Assembly (NCBI GenBank): GCA_029262635.1
Contig: JAJCZA010000005.1
Span: forward strand, 124,001 to 188,000
Length of the DNA: 64,000 nt
Source: Vampirovibrionales bacterium
Lineage (GTDB): Bacteria; Cyanobacteriota; Vampirovibrionia; Vampirovibrionales; Vampirovibrionaceae
Reading direction: 5' to 3'
Every line of letters begins with the position of its first letter. The first letter of the stretch is position 1. This document shows, one piece after another, positions 44,279 to 53,058 of the stretch. The notes below the pieces were generated by a model. The model did not search any database and was not told the origin of the DNA. It was given only the letters and a program-made list of their open reading frames with translations. Both the position numbers and the translations under genes were made by a program.

Positions 44279-45256
44279 CTAGGCCGCCATGCTACCCGCA
44301 AGAAGCGCTAATAGCTGAGGCTGTTCGGCGACCAGAAGCTGTTCCAGCTGACTGTCATCGATTTGGGCCGCCACTTGGAGCAAAAACTTATCCGGGAGAT
44401 TCGCCAAGAATTTAATCAACGTTTTATTATCGAGAACCCGGAAGGAGTTGATCATGGTGGGCTTAGACATTTTATCAAACTGCTTGAAAATAAAGGACAA
44501 ACTGACATTTTGAAGAAGGGAAGGATCTTTTTTAGTAAATCCAGTGACAAACGGGGTGAGGCCTTTGTAGGGTAGAAAGCGCATACCTTCGAGAATATGG
44601 CGTTTTTTTAGTTTCATAAAAATGGCCATCATTTCTCGCATGGAAAGGTGTTGAACATTGAGCCCCGTAATTTTGCCCAGAATAAAATGCAGGTGTTTCG
44701 GCTCCATGGTTTGAAAGCCTTTGACCAATTCCCGTACATTGAGCTTTCGGGAACGAAGGATACTCATCAATTCCTTGGCCGGCATTTTTTTCATTAACTG
44801 CTCTAAAGGAAACAGATGGAGGAGCATTTTTAACAACGTGTGCTTCGGTAATAACATCAGCAATCGGAGCAGCCTGCTTTTAGAGAAGAAGCGCAAGCCG
44901 TTAATCAGTTGGTTTTTATCCAATAAAAACAGAATACGAAGCAGATCGCCTCGTTTAAGGAGACGAAGGATCATAATTTTATTTTGAGAGACCTCTAGCC
45001 CTTTAACAATTTCATAGAGATCCAGCCCGCGATGATTAACGCCACTCTGCCGTCGGGTACCAGTCGTGTTTTTTGAACTTTTAGTTTCACGAAGGTTACT
45101 GGCCGAACCACTTCGGTTGCCTGCCCAAATTTCTTCTTCGCCAAACGCCGAATAAACAGAGCCTGTTCGAACTTCAGAAGCATCGACGTTACTACTGGAT
45201 ACCTGGGCAAGTAACGTCAGCACGTTTTCTAAATTATTGATCCCCTCGATTCGCAT
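44279..45256 (-). CDS. Basic helical-repeat protein (MgtE-N/FliG-like repeats)
   Basis: Product of 325 aa. After a 75-residue Ser/Asn-rich head, residues 80-325 are about nine short helical repeats of 22-26 residues with Leu-rich faces and Lys/Arg between them (LRLLKRGDLLRILFLLDKN and similar). This spacing is like the MgtE N domain or FliG-C superhelix, but no channel or motor part is present. No signal peptide. Strongly basic. SD is distant (GAGGA 12 nt upstream). Possible protein- or nucleic-acid-binding scaffold. Confidence 0.68.
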   Translation of the reverse strand: MRIEGINNLENVLTLLAQVSSSNVDASEVRTGSVYSAFGEEEIWAGNRSGSASNLRETKSSKNTTGTRRQSGVNHRGLDLYEIVKGLEVSQNKIMILRLLKRGDLLRILFLLDKNQLINGLRFFSKSRLLRLLMLLPKHTLLKMLLHLFPLEQLMKKMPAKELMSILRSRKLNVRELVKGFQTMEPKHLHFILGKITGLNVQHLSMREMMAIFMKLKKRHILEGMRFLPYKGLTPFVTGFTKKDPSLLQNVSLSFIFKQFDKMSKPTMINSFRVLDNKTLIKFLANLPDKFLLQVAAQIDDSQLEQLLVAEQPQLLALLAGSMAA

Positions 45257-45417
45257 CGTATTCAGTTATCCTCATCGCATTGGGTTCCAACTCTCATAAG
45301 GTCTATCGGCGAGATGAGGGGACTTCTTAAAAAAGAGGTCTCGAATTGTTACATTTGTCGTTACACTAAAGGATTGACACGCATTTTTGGCACTTAAGGG
45401 GTGTTGACAACAACATC

Positions 45418-46440
45418 ATGGTTCACTTCTATCCGACTCAATTGAATACGCCAAAGTCGCCAGCTTTGTCTCATGCTCCGATGCCTCAGTTTGGCTGGAA
45501 TGAGAATGACGATTTACCGGACGACTTCGGGGTGATTGATTTAAAAGAAGTGCCCGTAAAGAGCCGTCTTTCCCCTCTCCCATTCGACCGTGATTTTTTC
45601 TGGCGGCCCAACCCCTCCCATTTAGCTCTTAAGGGGTTTCCTTACGCTTCAAACGAACTGGTCGACCAAGTGGAAAATCAGCTCAAGCGAGAGGGGCCTA
45701 ATTTTCTGGAAAAGCCCGGATTTGCTTATATTGTAACGCCTTATCCATGGTCGTCCGAAGACAATGAAAATCATGTCAAAGCTCGTTATCTGGCTTTGGA
45801 TTTAATGGGACAGCTTCAAGCCCGATCAATTGTTCCCGAAACAGAACAAAGCCGAATACAAGCATCCTTTTGGAATGATTACTTGACAGGAATGCCGGGA
45901 GGGACAACCACATACAAAAAATCCCATATGGATGTTGACACCCTTCTTTTGGGGCTGGTTTACGGGCCAGAGTCGTTAGTAAAGGGAGCCTATCCACAAG
46001 TTAGCGATATACTCGATTATTTTTATACGGAGAAAGAACCGCCGAACGCTCATTTGGAAAAATTACGAGAGAGAGGGTCTGTTGTACCCACAAATTATGA
46101 CTCAGAGTCGCTTTCACCCATGCTTCAGCAACTTGAAAAAGGGTACACCCGAACCCTTAAAAAGGGGAGTGAGTTGGGGCGAATTACGATTATGGTCTTA
46201 AATAACCTTCCTGGACTCCTTCATCGGGGTGTTTTTCATGGCGCAACCCCAGGCACCTTTTTAAATCCTGAAGAAGACGTTCTATCTACAGCTCCTCGAC
46301 AACTCTATCAGATAGGAGTGCGGTTCCCGGAGTTTAACCCTCCCAAACCCGTTAAAAAATCGATTAATTTATTGATGAAGGATGGGTTAAAAGCGCTAAA
46401 TCAAATTATCGAACCCGAGCCACCATCTAAAAAAAAGTAG
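45418..46440 (+). CDS. Orphan protein with MPQFGW motif
   Basis: Product of 340 aa. Residues 23-27 (PQFGW) fit the N-terminal motif seen in other orphans. No signal peptide, TM helix or known domain. The first 60 residues look disordered (Pro-rich), the C-terminus is Pro/Lys-rich (EPEPPSKKK). The body is alpha/beta with a GTTTYKKSHMDVDTLLLGLV stretch. Two TTGACA hexamers lie just upstream (45374, 45404), neither with a good -10. A strong terminator ends it at 46541-46576. Confidence 0.7.
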   Translation: MVHFYPTQLNTPKSPALSHAPMPQFGWNENDDLPDDFGVIDLKEVPVKSRLSPLPFDRDFFWRPNPSHLALKGFPYASNELVDQVENQLKREGPNFLEKPGFAYIVTPYPWSSEDNENHVKARYLALDLMGQLQARSIVPETEQSRIQASFWNDYLTGMPGGTTTYKKSHMDVDTLLLGLVYGPESLVKGAYPQVSDILDYFYTEKEPPNAHLEKLRERGSVVPTNYDSESLSPMLQQLEKGYTRTLKKGSELGRITIMVLNNLPGLLHRGVFHGATPGTFLNPEEDVLSTAPRQLYQIGVRFPEFNPPKPVKKSINLLMKDGLKALNQIIEPEPPSKKK

Positions 46441-46540
46441 ATTCCAAACTTAAAATGGCAACAAATAAAAATTGCGTGGTATTATTTTTTATGTTAAGCA
46501 AGATGTTAACTAATTCACATCTTCTCTTACTTCTCTTCTC

Positions 46541-46576
46541 AGAACGACATATTGATTTGTCGTTCTTTCTTTTTTC
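46541..46576 (+). terminator. Terminator of the 45418 orphan gene
   Basis: A perfect 9-bp stem AGAACGACA / TGTCGTTCT with an 8-nt loop, followed by a T-rich tract. A TATAAT at 46629-46634 beyond it may be the -10 of the next gene. Confidence 0.85.
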
Positions 46577-46722
46577 TTCAGATCCCTTTTTCAAATCCTT
46601 TAAAGAAGAAATACAGATGAAGATTGCGTATAATAGAGGGTAAGATTGATGAGCGGAAGCTCGGAAACACCCTGTAATAGGTCACATTGTGTTGACGATT
46701 GGACACGGAGAGGTCGGTTTCT

Positions 46723-49293
46723 ATGCGTTATTTAATGGATTTTACAAACATGAGCCCGTCAGCCATACCGTTGGCGCTATCGATAGTCTTGTTAACCGGG
46801 CTTTTCAATAGCGAGGCCATGGCGGCGAATCCATTAGCGCTGGACTATTATCATCAGGCTGTTAAGCAGGAGCGTGCTGGTGAACTAGACGAAGCCATTC
46901 GTCTGCTGAAAAAGGCCGTGAATCTAGAGCCTTACGACCAACTGAACCACATTAAATTAGCGGCACTTCATGCCCGGTTGGGTCATACAAAAGAAGCCAT
47001 CGCTTTATATCAAAAGGCGCTTCAACTGGGTTCAAGAGATCCCATGATTTATTTCAGCCTTGGCACGGTTTACGAGCAAGCCGACAATTATACCAAGGCG
47101 GAAGAGGTTTATATACTCGGGTTGAAAAATAACCCGGCCTACCAGTTTGGCCTGTTTCACCTCGGACGAGCACAGGCGCAACAAGGAAAATTTGCATTGG
47201 CCATTCAACAGTATGAAAAATTCTTGCAAGCGTACCCTAATCACTATGATAGTCGCCGGCACCTGGCCCATTTATATATGGTCACCCAAGCTGAAGAAAA
47301 CGCGGTTCAACAGTATGATGTACTGAAAAACAAGTTTCCCGAACGGTTTACCGACCACCTCGCCTTGGCCAAGGCGCTGAATCGATCTAACGAACCGGAT
47401 AAGGCACTAAAAGAATTAAAGCTGGCCTATGCCAAGGACGGAGACAAGGCCGATATTGCCGAGGAAATGGGCAATGCCCATGTGGTGCTGGGGCAGTTGC
47501 GCTATGCCATCCAGAATTATAGCAAAGCACTCGAATTGGCACCGGGTAATCCGGCCCTCTCCATTAAACTGGCCGAACTCTATGTGACAGATCAACAGCC
47601 CGAACTGTCGATCAAACACTATAAAACTTACTTAAACGAGTATCCGAACGATTCGAACGCTCGAAAAGCCTTAACTCATGTGTACCTCAAAACAAAAAAA
47701 TACCCAGAAGCCATTACCCTATTAAAAACCCAAATCCAAAACTTGCCCAAGGAAACAGGAGTCGATAAACGTTACCAACTGGAAAAACAATTGGCTTTTT
47801 CTTACCAGATGAACAAAAATTTACCCACTGCGATTCAACACTATGAAGGTTTACTCAATAGCGAACTAGGCCGAGGGGACGTGCAACTACAAAAAAACCT
47901 AGCCATCGCCTACCATGAGACCAACGCACTAGAAAAAGCCATTCCGCTTTATCGAGGCGTCTACACTTCGGATCCGAAACATTACGGGACACTGGGAAAC
48001 GATTTGGCCAATGCACTAGTCCATGTGGGTGACCTCATGTTTAAACAACAGAACTTAAACGGAGCGCTGACTCAGTATGAAGAAGCGCAAAAATACGTTA
48101 AAAAAGACAATATCAGTCCGTTGATTGGCATGGCGCGGGTGCATTGGGAACACCGACTGGATCCCCATTACCCGGAAGCCTCCGAAGCGGCGTATGACAC
48201 TTACCGCAAAATTTTAAAGCAACGCCCCGACGATGAGCGGGCATTGGTTGGCTTGGCCCGTCTAGATTTTGAAAAAGGGGCAATCGAAAAAGCACTTTCC
48301 CGGCTGGGGCCTTTCGCTCAGATCAACACGACCCGTCCGGCGGTATTTATCGCGATGGCCGATATCTATCAAGCCAATGGCAATACAGCGCAAGCCGTCA
48401 CCACTTATGAACGAGCGCTGAGTCTTCAATCCGACAATGATACGCTTATGATTGAATTGGGCCGCCTGTGGCAGGAATTGGGCAATCCGAACGAATCTTT
48501 AAAGTGGTTTGAGCAGGCTCGAAAAAGCAACCCCAATAACGCAATGGCACATTATAATCTGGGCGTCTTATATGGGGAGACGGGACGGCTGATCGAGTCG
48601 GAGGTAGCGTACCAAAAAACACTCGCATTAGCGCCCCAGTTTGAAAACGCCCTCTATGGATTAGCGGTAACGCAGGAAAAGCAGAAAAAGTTCAGAGATG
48701 CTTTGGCCTCATATGAACGGTACACCACGTATCAAGAGGGGGGGTATCTTGCCGAAGCGAAAGCCCGTATCGCGATTCTAAGGGAGCAGTTGAAGGCGAC
48801 ACCCGAAAAGTCGGAACAACCCTTAGCCATGCCTGTTCCTAAAGTGCCTGAGCCGAACTTTGGAACGCCCGTTTTGGATACCCTGAGCGTGCAGAAGCAT
48901 ACTTCAAAAAGCAAAGAGACGTTTCAGGAAAAGGAGCCTCTCAGAAAAGTAATTAATGAGCCCATCGGCCAACCCAAGCCAGATGAATTGATAAAAAAAC
49001 CCACACCACAGCAATTATTACCGCCCTTAAACCAGCCAGAACAAAAAGAGACTCGCTTGTTAGACGACGTTTTAGAGAAAGAGGTTTTTAAAGAACCGGC
49101 GTCATCACCCTCACTCAAAAAACAGGAGACCTCCCCCGCCTATCATGCGGTGACCGGTATGTCTGAAGTTAATACGGATTCAAACAAACACTTGTCATCG
49201 CCTTCCAAGAACGATACGCTACCCAAACGCTGGGAGCCCATCGCGCCATTTGAAAAAGCACCGTTTGATGAGCCGACTCAGCCAACAAATTAA
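46723..49293 (+). CDS. Large secreted TPR protein
   Basis: Product of 856 aa from the ATG at 46723 (GAGAGGT 8 nt upstream); the frame opens at a TTG at 46699 but the SD would then be inside. Signal peptide 1-35 (SIVLLTGLFNSEAMAAN). About 16 TPR units run from residue 37 to 690, with canonical pairs such as NYTKAEEVYILGLKNNP. The last 160 residues are low-complexity, Pro/Lys/Glu-rich. It is probably a periplasmic or outer-membrane-linked scaffold. The MBL-fold gene starts 31 bp later. Confidence 0.85.
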   Translation: MRYLMDFTNMSPSAIPLALSIVLLTGLFNSEAMAANPLALDYYHQAVKQERAGELDEAIRLLKKAVNLEPYDQLNHIKLAALHARLGHTKEAIALYQKALQLGSRDPMIYFSLGTVYEQADNYTKAEEVYILGLKNNPAYQFGLFHLGRAQAQQGKFALAIQQYEKFLQAYPNHYDSRRHLAHLYMVTQAEENAVQQYDVLKNKFPERFTDHLALAKALNRSNEPDKALKELKLAYAKDGDKADIAEEMGNAHVVLGQLRYAIQNYSKALELAPGNPALSIKLAELYVTDQQPELSIKHYKTYLNEYPNDSNARKALTHVYLKTKKYPEAITLLKTQIQNLPKETGVDKRYQLEKQLAFSYQMNKNLPTAIQHYEGLLNSELGRGDVQLQKNLAIAYHETNALEKAIPLYRGVYTSDPKHYGTLGNDLANALVHVGDLMFKQQNLNGALTQYEEAQKYVKKDNISPLIGMARVHWEHRLDPHYPEASEAAYDTYRKILKQRPDDERALVGLARLDFEKGAIEKALSRLGPFAQINTTRPAVFIAMADIYQANGNTAQAVTTYERALSLQSDNDTLMIELGRLWQELGNPNESLKWFEQARKSNPNNAMAHYNLGVLYGETGRLIESEVAYQKTLALAPQFENALYGLAVTQEKQKKFRDALASYERYTTYQEGGYLAEAKARIAILREQLKATPEKSEQPLAMPVPKVPEPNFGTPVLDTLSVQKHTSKSKETFQEKEPLRKVINEPIGQPKPDELIKKPTPQQLLPPLNQPEQKETRLLDDVLEKEVFKEPASSPSLKKQETSPAYHAVTGMSEVNTDSNKHLSSPSKNDTLPKRWEPIAPFEKAPFDEPTQPTN

Positions 49294-49324
49294 ATAAAAG
49301 CAAGAACAAAAAGAGGGTTGTATC

Positions 49325-49969
49325 ATGGCTGTTGAAACGTTTGTACATAAACCTTACGAAATCAATTCGTATCTGGTTTGGGATGAAAGCAGTCGAGATG
49401 CTCTGCTGATTGATATTGGTGGTCAGGTCCAACCCATTCTGGATAGCCTGAAGCAACATGAACTAATGCTGGAAGATGTATTTCACACCCATCCCTTTTT
49501 AGAATATTTACAAGGTCAGCCCCAGCTTCGAGAAACTCTGGATCTGGTTGCGCATATGAATCCCATTGATGAATTCTGGCTTGCTCATCTGGATACACAG
49601 GCAACCATTCTGGGAGCCGAGGCGCCACAGGCTTATGTGGATCAACAAATTTTTCCAGAGGATGTGGTTCAAGTGGGCACCATTGAAATACAAGCGCTGG
49701 ATACACCAGGCAATACGCCGGGTGGGGTTAGCTTCTATTTACCTTCGTTTCAGATTGTGTTTGTGGGAGATGTGATGACAGCCAAGGCAATGGGGCCAAC
49801 CGATGTTCCTCATGGAAGTGAGAGCCGCCTCAAACAATCCATTGAAGAACAGATTTTTACCCTGCCGGAGATGACGGTGATTTATCCGGGACGAGGCCCT
49901 TCGACTACGGTCAAAGAGGCCAAAACACATAACTCATTGGTTTCTCAGCCTTATGCGATGAAACGCTAG
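49325..49969 (+). CDS. Metallo-beta-lactamase-fold pseudoenzyme
   Basis: Product of 214 aa with the glyoxalase II-like MBL order: NSYLVWD, LIDIGG, HTHPFLEY, DTPGNTPGGVSFYLP, VFVGDV and YPGRGPSTT. The metal-binding motif HxHxDH has become HTHPFLEY, the third His is N130 (normally TPGHTPG) and the fourth is R190 (normally GHGPxT). Only D149 of the GD motif remains. Thus most zinc ligands are gone. It may be a structural or regulatory relative of the family. It lies 31 bp after the TPR gene and overlaps the pgeF stop by 4 bp. Confidence 0.85.
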   Translation: MAVETFVHKPYEINSYLVWDESSRDALLIDIGGQVQPILDSLKQHELMLEDVFHTHPFLEYLQGQPQLRETLDLVAHMNPIDEFWLAHLDTQATILGAEAPQAYVDQQIFPEDVVQVGTIEIQALDTPGNTPGGVSFYLPSFQIVFVGDVMTAKAMGPTDVPHGSESRLKQSIEEQIFTLPEMTVIYPGRGPSTTVKEAKTHNSLVSQPYAMKR

Positions 49970-50781
49970 ACTTTTACTGACAGCAATTGAAGAAAAAGGG
50001 CTTGTCGTCCGGTGTCCCCTTTACGGTGTGACCAGAACCGATCGTTATGCTCCACAGTGCAAAAGGGCAGAATATCAATCTGATGAATACCCACGCTTTT
50101 AAGCTGGTAAGCGTTGATGGTTTTAAGGTCAATAAGCGGTTTATTATTCGGGCTTTCGCCTTGGTAAACATCAACGGGGATATGGGGCGGCAAAGATTCT
50201 CTTAAAGCCAGAGCGACTTCAGGAGAGACTTCATAGTGAGCGCCGGTAATGGCAGGGCCAATGACAGCAATCATATGCTGAGGCACGCATCGATAATCCT
50301 TTTGCATCCGGTCAGCCGTTTTTGCCGCAATACTTTGAGCCGTACCTCGCCAACCCGCATGGATGACAGCCCCCACATGTTGATCCGGTGAGTACAGCAA
50401 GATGGGAACGCAATCGGCTGTTTGAATCATGACGGGCTGGTTGGGGGTTGTCAGGATAATGGCATCACAGGCACTAAAATCAGTATCATCTGAGGGTTTA
50501 ATATAACTAGAATGGATTTGGTCTGGAATAATCAGAGGGGTATCTGAAAGATTAAGCTGTTGACAAAGGCGTTGACGTTGGAGCTGAATCTCTTTCCTTG
50601 TGTGAGACGTGCCGCCCAGCGATTGAGGTTTGCCGGTAAAACCGTAAATCACCCGGTTAGTGTAGGTATTTAGGTGATTGGATTGGTACAATAGAAAGGG
50701 TGCTTCTAATAACAGATCCGCTTCTTTTGGATCCGGCAAGTTTGAGGCATGGTTTGAAGTGATATCGGCAGGATGGGTCAT
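49966..50781 (-). CDS. pgeF: Laccase-domain protein (PgeF/YfiH family)
   Basis: Product of 271 aa from the ATG at 50781. The motifs QTADCVPILL, GAVIHAGWRGT and EVSPEVALAL with a late HRKGDTGRQ are diagnostic of the family once called polyphenol oxidase. E. coli PgeF removes L-Ser misplaced in peptidoglycan precursors; others act as adenosine phosphorylases or deaminases. Conserved His and Cys for zinc are present (H75-like TRKEIQL area not obvious; ADC and HAGWR clear). Its start codon overlaps that of the divergent gene at 50780. Confidence 0.92.
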   Translation of the reverse strand: MTHPADITSNHASNLPDPKEADLLLEAPFLLYQSNHLNTYTNRVIYGFTGKPQSLGGTSHTRKEIQLQRQRLCQQLNLSDTPLIIPDQIHSSYIKPSDDTDFSACDAIILTTPNQPVMIQTADCVPILLYSPDQHVGAVIHAGWRGTAQSIAAKTADRMQKDYRCVPQHMIAVIGPAITGAHYEVSPEVALALRESLPPHIPVDVYQGESPNNKPLIDLKTINAYQLKSVGIHQIDILPFCTVEHNDRFWSHRKGDTGRQALFLQLLSVKV

Positions 50782-51376
50782 GAGACAGTTTCCATTATCA
50801 ACAGGTTTTATTTTATCGGCTTTAGGGGGCATTTGTCTTGTGTTTGTTTGGGGTAGCGGAATGCTATCTGTTCATGCACAAAATATGGACACCCTAACCG
50901 GTGAGCCGAAAGCGCTTGATACGGCTAATTCAACAACAAAATCGGTCGAGATCAGCATGATGCCCCATAAACAGATTTTTTCTCGTCGGGAAGGCCTTAT
51001 GGTTTCTTTTGTTTTTAAGGCCCTGGAGCCAGCTCGAATTTGTTTTGAAAAAGACCCCATAAGCCAATTTCAATTCAAGATCATCCGTTCCGGTAAGGGC
51101 AAGCTAAATTTGGCGCCTTTGGTGGTTCAGGATACGCGCCGCCTCTTTGGTCAACGGCCTAAAATTTTTCATTTGAACTCGGGCGATACACATACCTACC
51201 GGCTGAATTTGAAACGGATTCATTTTTTGAGTGGCGAAAAATGGATGCCCGGCGACTACAGTGTGGAAGCCTCATTCCGCTTGTGTGAACAACGAGAAAA
51301 CAACGATTGGCAGGAAACCGATGTAGAAACATCGGTTCCTGTGGTCCGACCTGCCCGGTTTATGATTATGAATTAG
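50780..51376 (+). CDS. Secreted hypothetical protein
   Basis: Product of 198 aa. ATG at 50780 with AGGA 6 nt upstream; a longer frame to 50678 would delay the signal peptide. Residues 1-35 form the signal peptide (FILSALGGICLVFVWGSGML, then VHAQN). The mature part is beta-rich with an Ig-like pattern (LMVSFVFKALEPARICFE). Two cysteines are present. Start codon shares two bases with pgeF on the other strand. Function unknown. Confidence 0.72.
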   Translation: MRQFPLSTGFILSALGGICLVFVWGSGMLSVHAQNMDTLTGEPKALDTANSTTKSVEISMMPHKQIFSRREGLMVSFVFKALEPARICFEKDPISQFQFKIIRSGKGKLNLAPLVVQDTRRLFGQRPKIFHLNSGDTHTYRLNLKRIHFLSGEKWMPGDYSVEASFRLCEQRENNDWQETDVETSVPVVRPARFMIMN

Positions 51377-51459
51377 ACCCAACTCATAAAAGTATGAATA
51401 CAGAAAAACAGAGTATAAGAGTATAATGATTGAGTGAATCAGAGGAGATTCTGTTTACA

Positions 51460-52359
51460 ATGAAAAAGCCGGTTGTCGCAGATTCTATTGTTATTATTGC
51501 CAAGACAGAAGCCTCGGCCGATCAAGTAAAGGCGTCCATTCACCTGCGGGGGTTTGATCGGGTCAAGTGTTACTCACTCGATCAGGCGGCTGGTGTGCTA
51601 ACAGATTATCCGGTAGATTTAGTAATTATGGATCCAGAGGGGGATTACCCTAAAGCATTAGGACTGATGACTCATTTAGATCCATCGGTGCCAGTTATCT
51701 TTATGGCGGAAGAATATAACGAAAACATATTTTTAACCTGCTTTGACGCCGGGGCCAAAGATTTCCTGATCAAGCCGGTAGAGCCCTCTTATCTCGCCTC
51801 CCGTGTGCTCGTGGCCTTGGATAGCCGACGAATACGAGACTTACTGCAACAGCGGGACGTAATTTTGAAAGAGATGGCAGCCATTGGAAAATATTCCAAT
51901 GTGTTTGCTACGGAGTATTTCGTAAAAATGTTGCGTCGGGAGGTGGAACGCCTAGCCCCAGAAAGCTTACCGCCGCTGAGTTTAATGGTGATTCAGTTAG
52001 CAGGATTCAATACCCGTTTAGCGGTAAATCCCGAATTCAAAAAAATGCTGTATGAAACCGCCGCCAAATTACTGCTAAGCTGTTGTCGCGGTTCGGATAT
52101 TGTGGGCGAATACTTTGAAGATAAACTCGCGGTAATTTTGCCAAATACGGGAATGAAAGGGGTTCATAGCGTTTCAGAACGGGTGATGACTCGACTAAAT
52201 GGCCGGAAGCTTCTTTTTGAGAGTGAGGAGGTCTCGCTAATAATTCATATTGGTTCAGCTGATTTCAGCGGTTGTATCCACTATGAGGATTTGTTGAATA
52301 AAGCGATGGAAAACCTGAAGCAGACTCAGTCGGATTCAGGCAAGGTGCCCATGTCCTGA
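51460..52359 (+). CDS. Response-regulator protein with degenerate GGDEF domain
   Basis: Product of 299 aa if started at the ATG at 51460 (GGAG 12 nt upstream); a TTG at 51430 is the alternative. The receiver domain has D58 (LVIMDPE) and K105 (FLIKPVE). The second domain resembles GGDEF (about 130-290), but the active motif reads GEYFEDK (216-222) instead of GGDEF, so cyclic-di-GMP synthesis is unlikely. It is followed 1 nt later by the thioredoxin gene, so they are one transcript. TATAAT at 51422-51427 may be the -10. Confidence 0.8.
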   Translation: MKKPVVADSIVIIAKTEASADQVKASIHLRGFDRVKCYSLDQAAGVLTDYPVDLVIMDPEGDYPKALGLMTHLDPSVPVIFMAEEYNENIFLTCFDAGAKDFLIKPVEPSYLASRVLVALDSRRIRDLLQQRDVILKEMAAIGKYSNVFATEYFVKMLRREVERLAPESLPPLSLMVIQLAGFNTRLAVNPEFKKMLYETAAKLLLSCCRGSDIVGEYFEDKLAVILPNTGMKGVHSVSERVMTRLNGRKLLFESEEVSLIIHIGSADFSGCIHYEDLLNKAMENLKQTQSDSGKVPMS

Positions 52360-52360
52360 T

Positions 52361-52942
52361 ATGACAGATTTAGAAAAGCAACCTGGAGAAAGATCAAAAC
52401 AGGCGTTGATTCATCAAATTTTATCGCCAACGCCACTTTTTATCGGCTTGGTTTTAGGACTGATTCTGGGACTCTTGTTGCCCAACCTTCCCGAGATAAA
52501 TCTTGGAAGTTCTAACACCTCCTCAAAATTATCCGGTGAGCCCAAAGACTTATCCAAAACGGTCTCTTGGTACACGGGCTCACAAGGCTATGAGAAAGCT
52601 TTAGCGATACAAAAAGAACAAGGAACACCCATTTTCCTTTATTTTTATGCCCCTTGGTGCAGCTACTGTGGAAAATTTAACTTACACTTAATTAATCAAA
52701 AAAAAGTGCAGTCGGCTTTGAAAAAACGTTTTTTAAACGTAAAAATTTATCCTGAAATTGACGAAGCCGGATTTGTTCTTTTTCGGCGCTATGGTGCTTC
52801 GGGCTACCCGGCAGTGTTTATTAAAAATGCCATGGGCGAAATTCAGGAAGTTGAAATCTTTAAAAAAGTAGCGGGAAACTGGATGATGAAATCTCAGGAT
52901 GAATTTATTGGCTATTTGAGCGAAATTTCAGCAACCCCTTAA
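52361..52942 (+). CDS. Membrane-anchored thioredoxin-like protein
   Basis: Product of 193 aa. One TM helix (about 25-42) anchors a periplasmic thioredoxin fold with active site C100-S-Y-C103 (APWCSYCGKF) and a cis-proline YPAVFI. The CSYC motif and anchor suggest a role in disulphide reduction or cytochrome maturation, or in the DsbD/TlpA type of pathway. It starts 1 nt after the REC-GGDEF gene. Confidence 0.88.
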   Translation: MTDLEKQPGERSKQALIHQILSPTPLFIGLVLGLILGLLLPNLPEINLGSSNTSSKLSGEPKDLSKTVSWYTGSQGYEKALAIQKEQGTPIFLYFYAPWCSYCGKFNLHLINQKKVQSALKKRFLNVKIYPEIDEAGFVLFRRYGASGYPAVFIKNAMGEIQEVEIFKKVAGNWMMKSQDEFIGYLSEISATP

Positions 52943-53058
52943 CCCAACTAAAAGAATAGTCGGGAGGATCCTTTGAACGGGTGTTTCCGAAAAGAGAGCA
53001 ATCCGGTATGATAGATTAGAGTCTTTTTAAATAATCGGATACGAGAGGAATAAGATAG

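Noticed and set aside
45374-45409. Two TTGACA hexamers as a promoter of the 45418 gene
   Set aside because: No -10 at 15-19 bp from the first, and the second is only 8 bp from the start codon.
46455-46643. 62-aa frame on the + strand
   Set aside because: It crosses the strong terminator at 46541-46576 and a candidate promoter.
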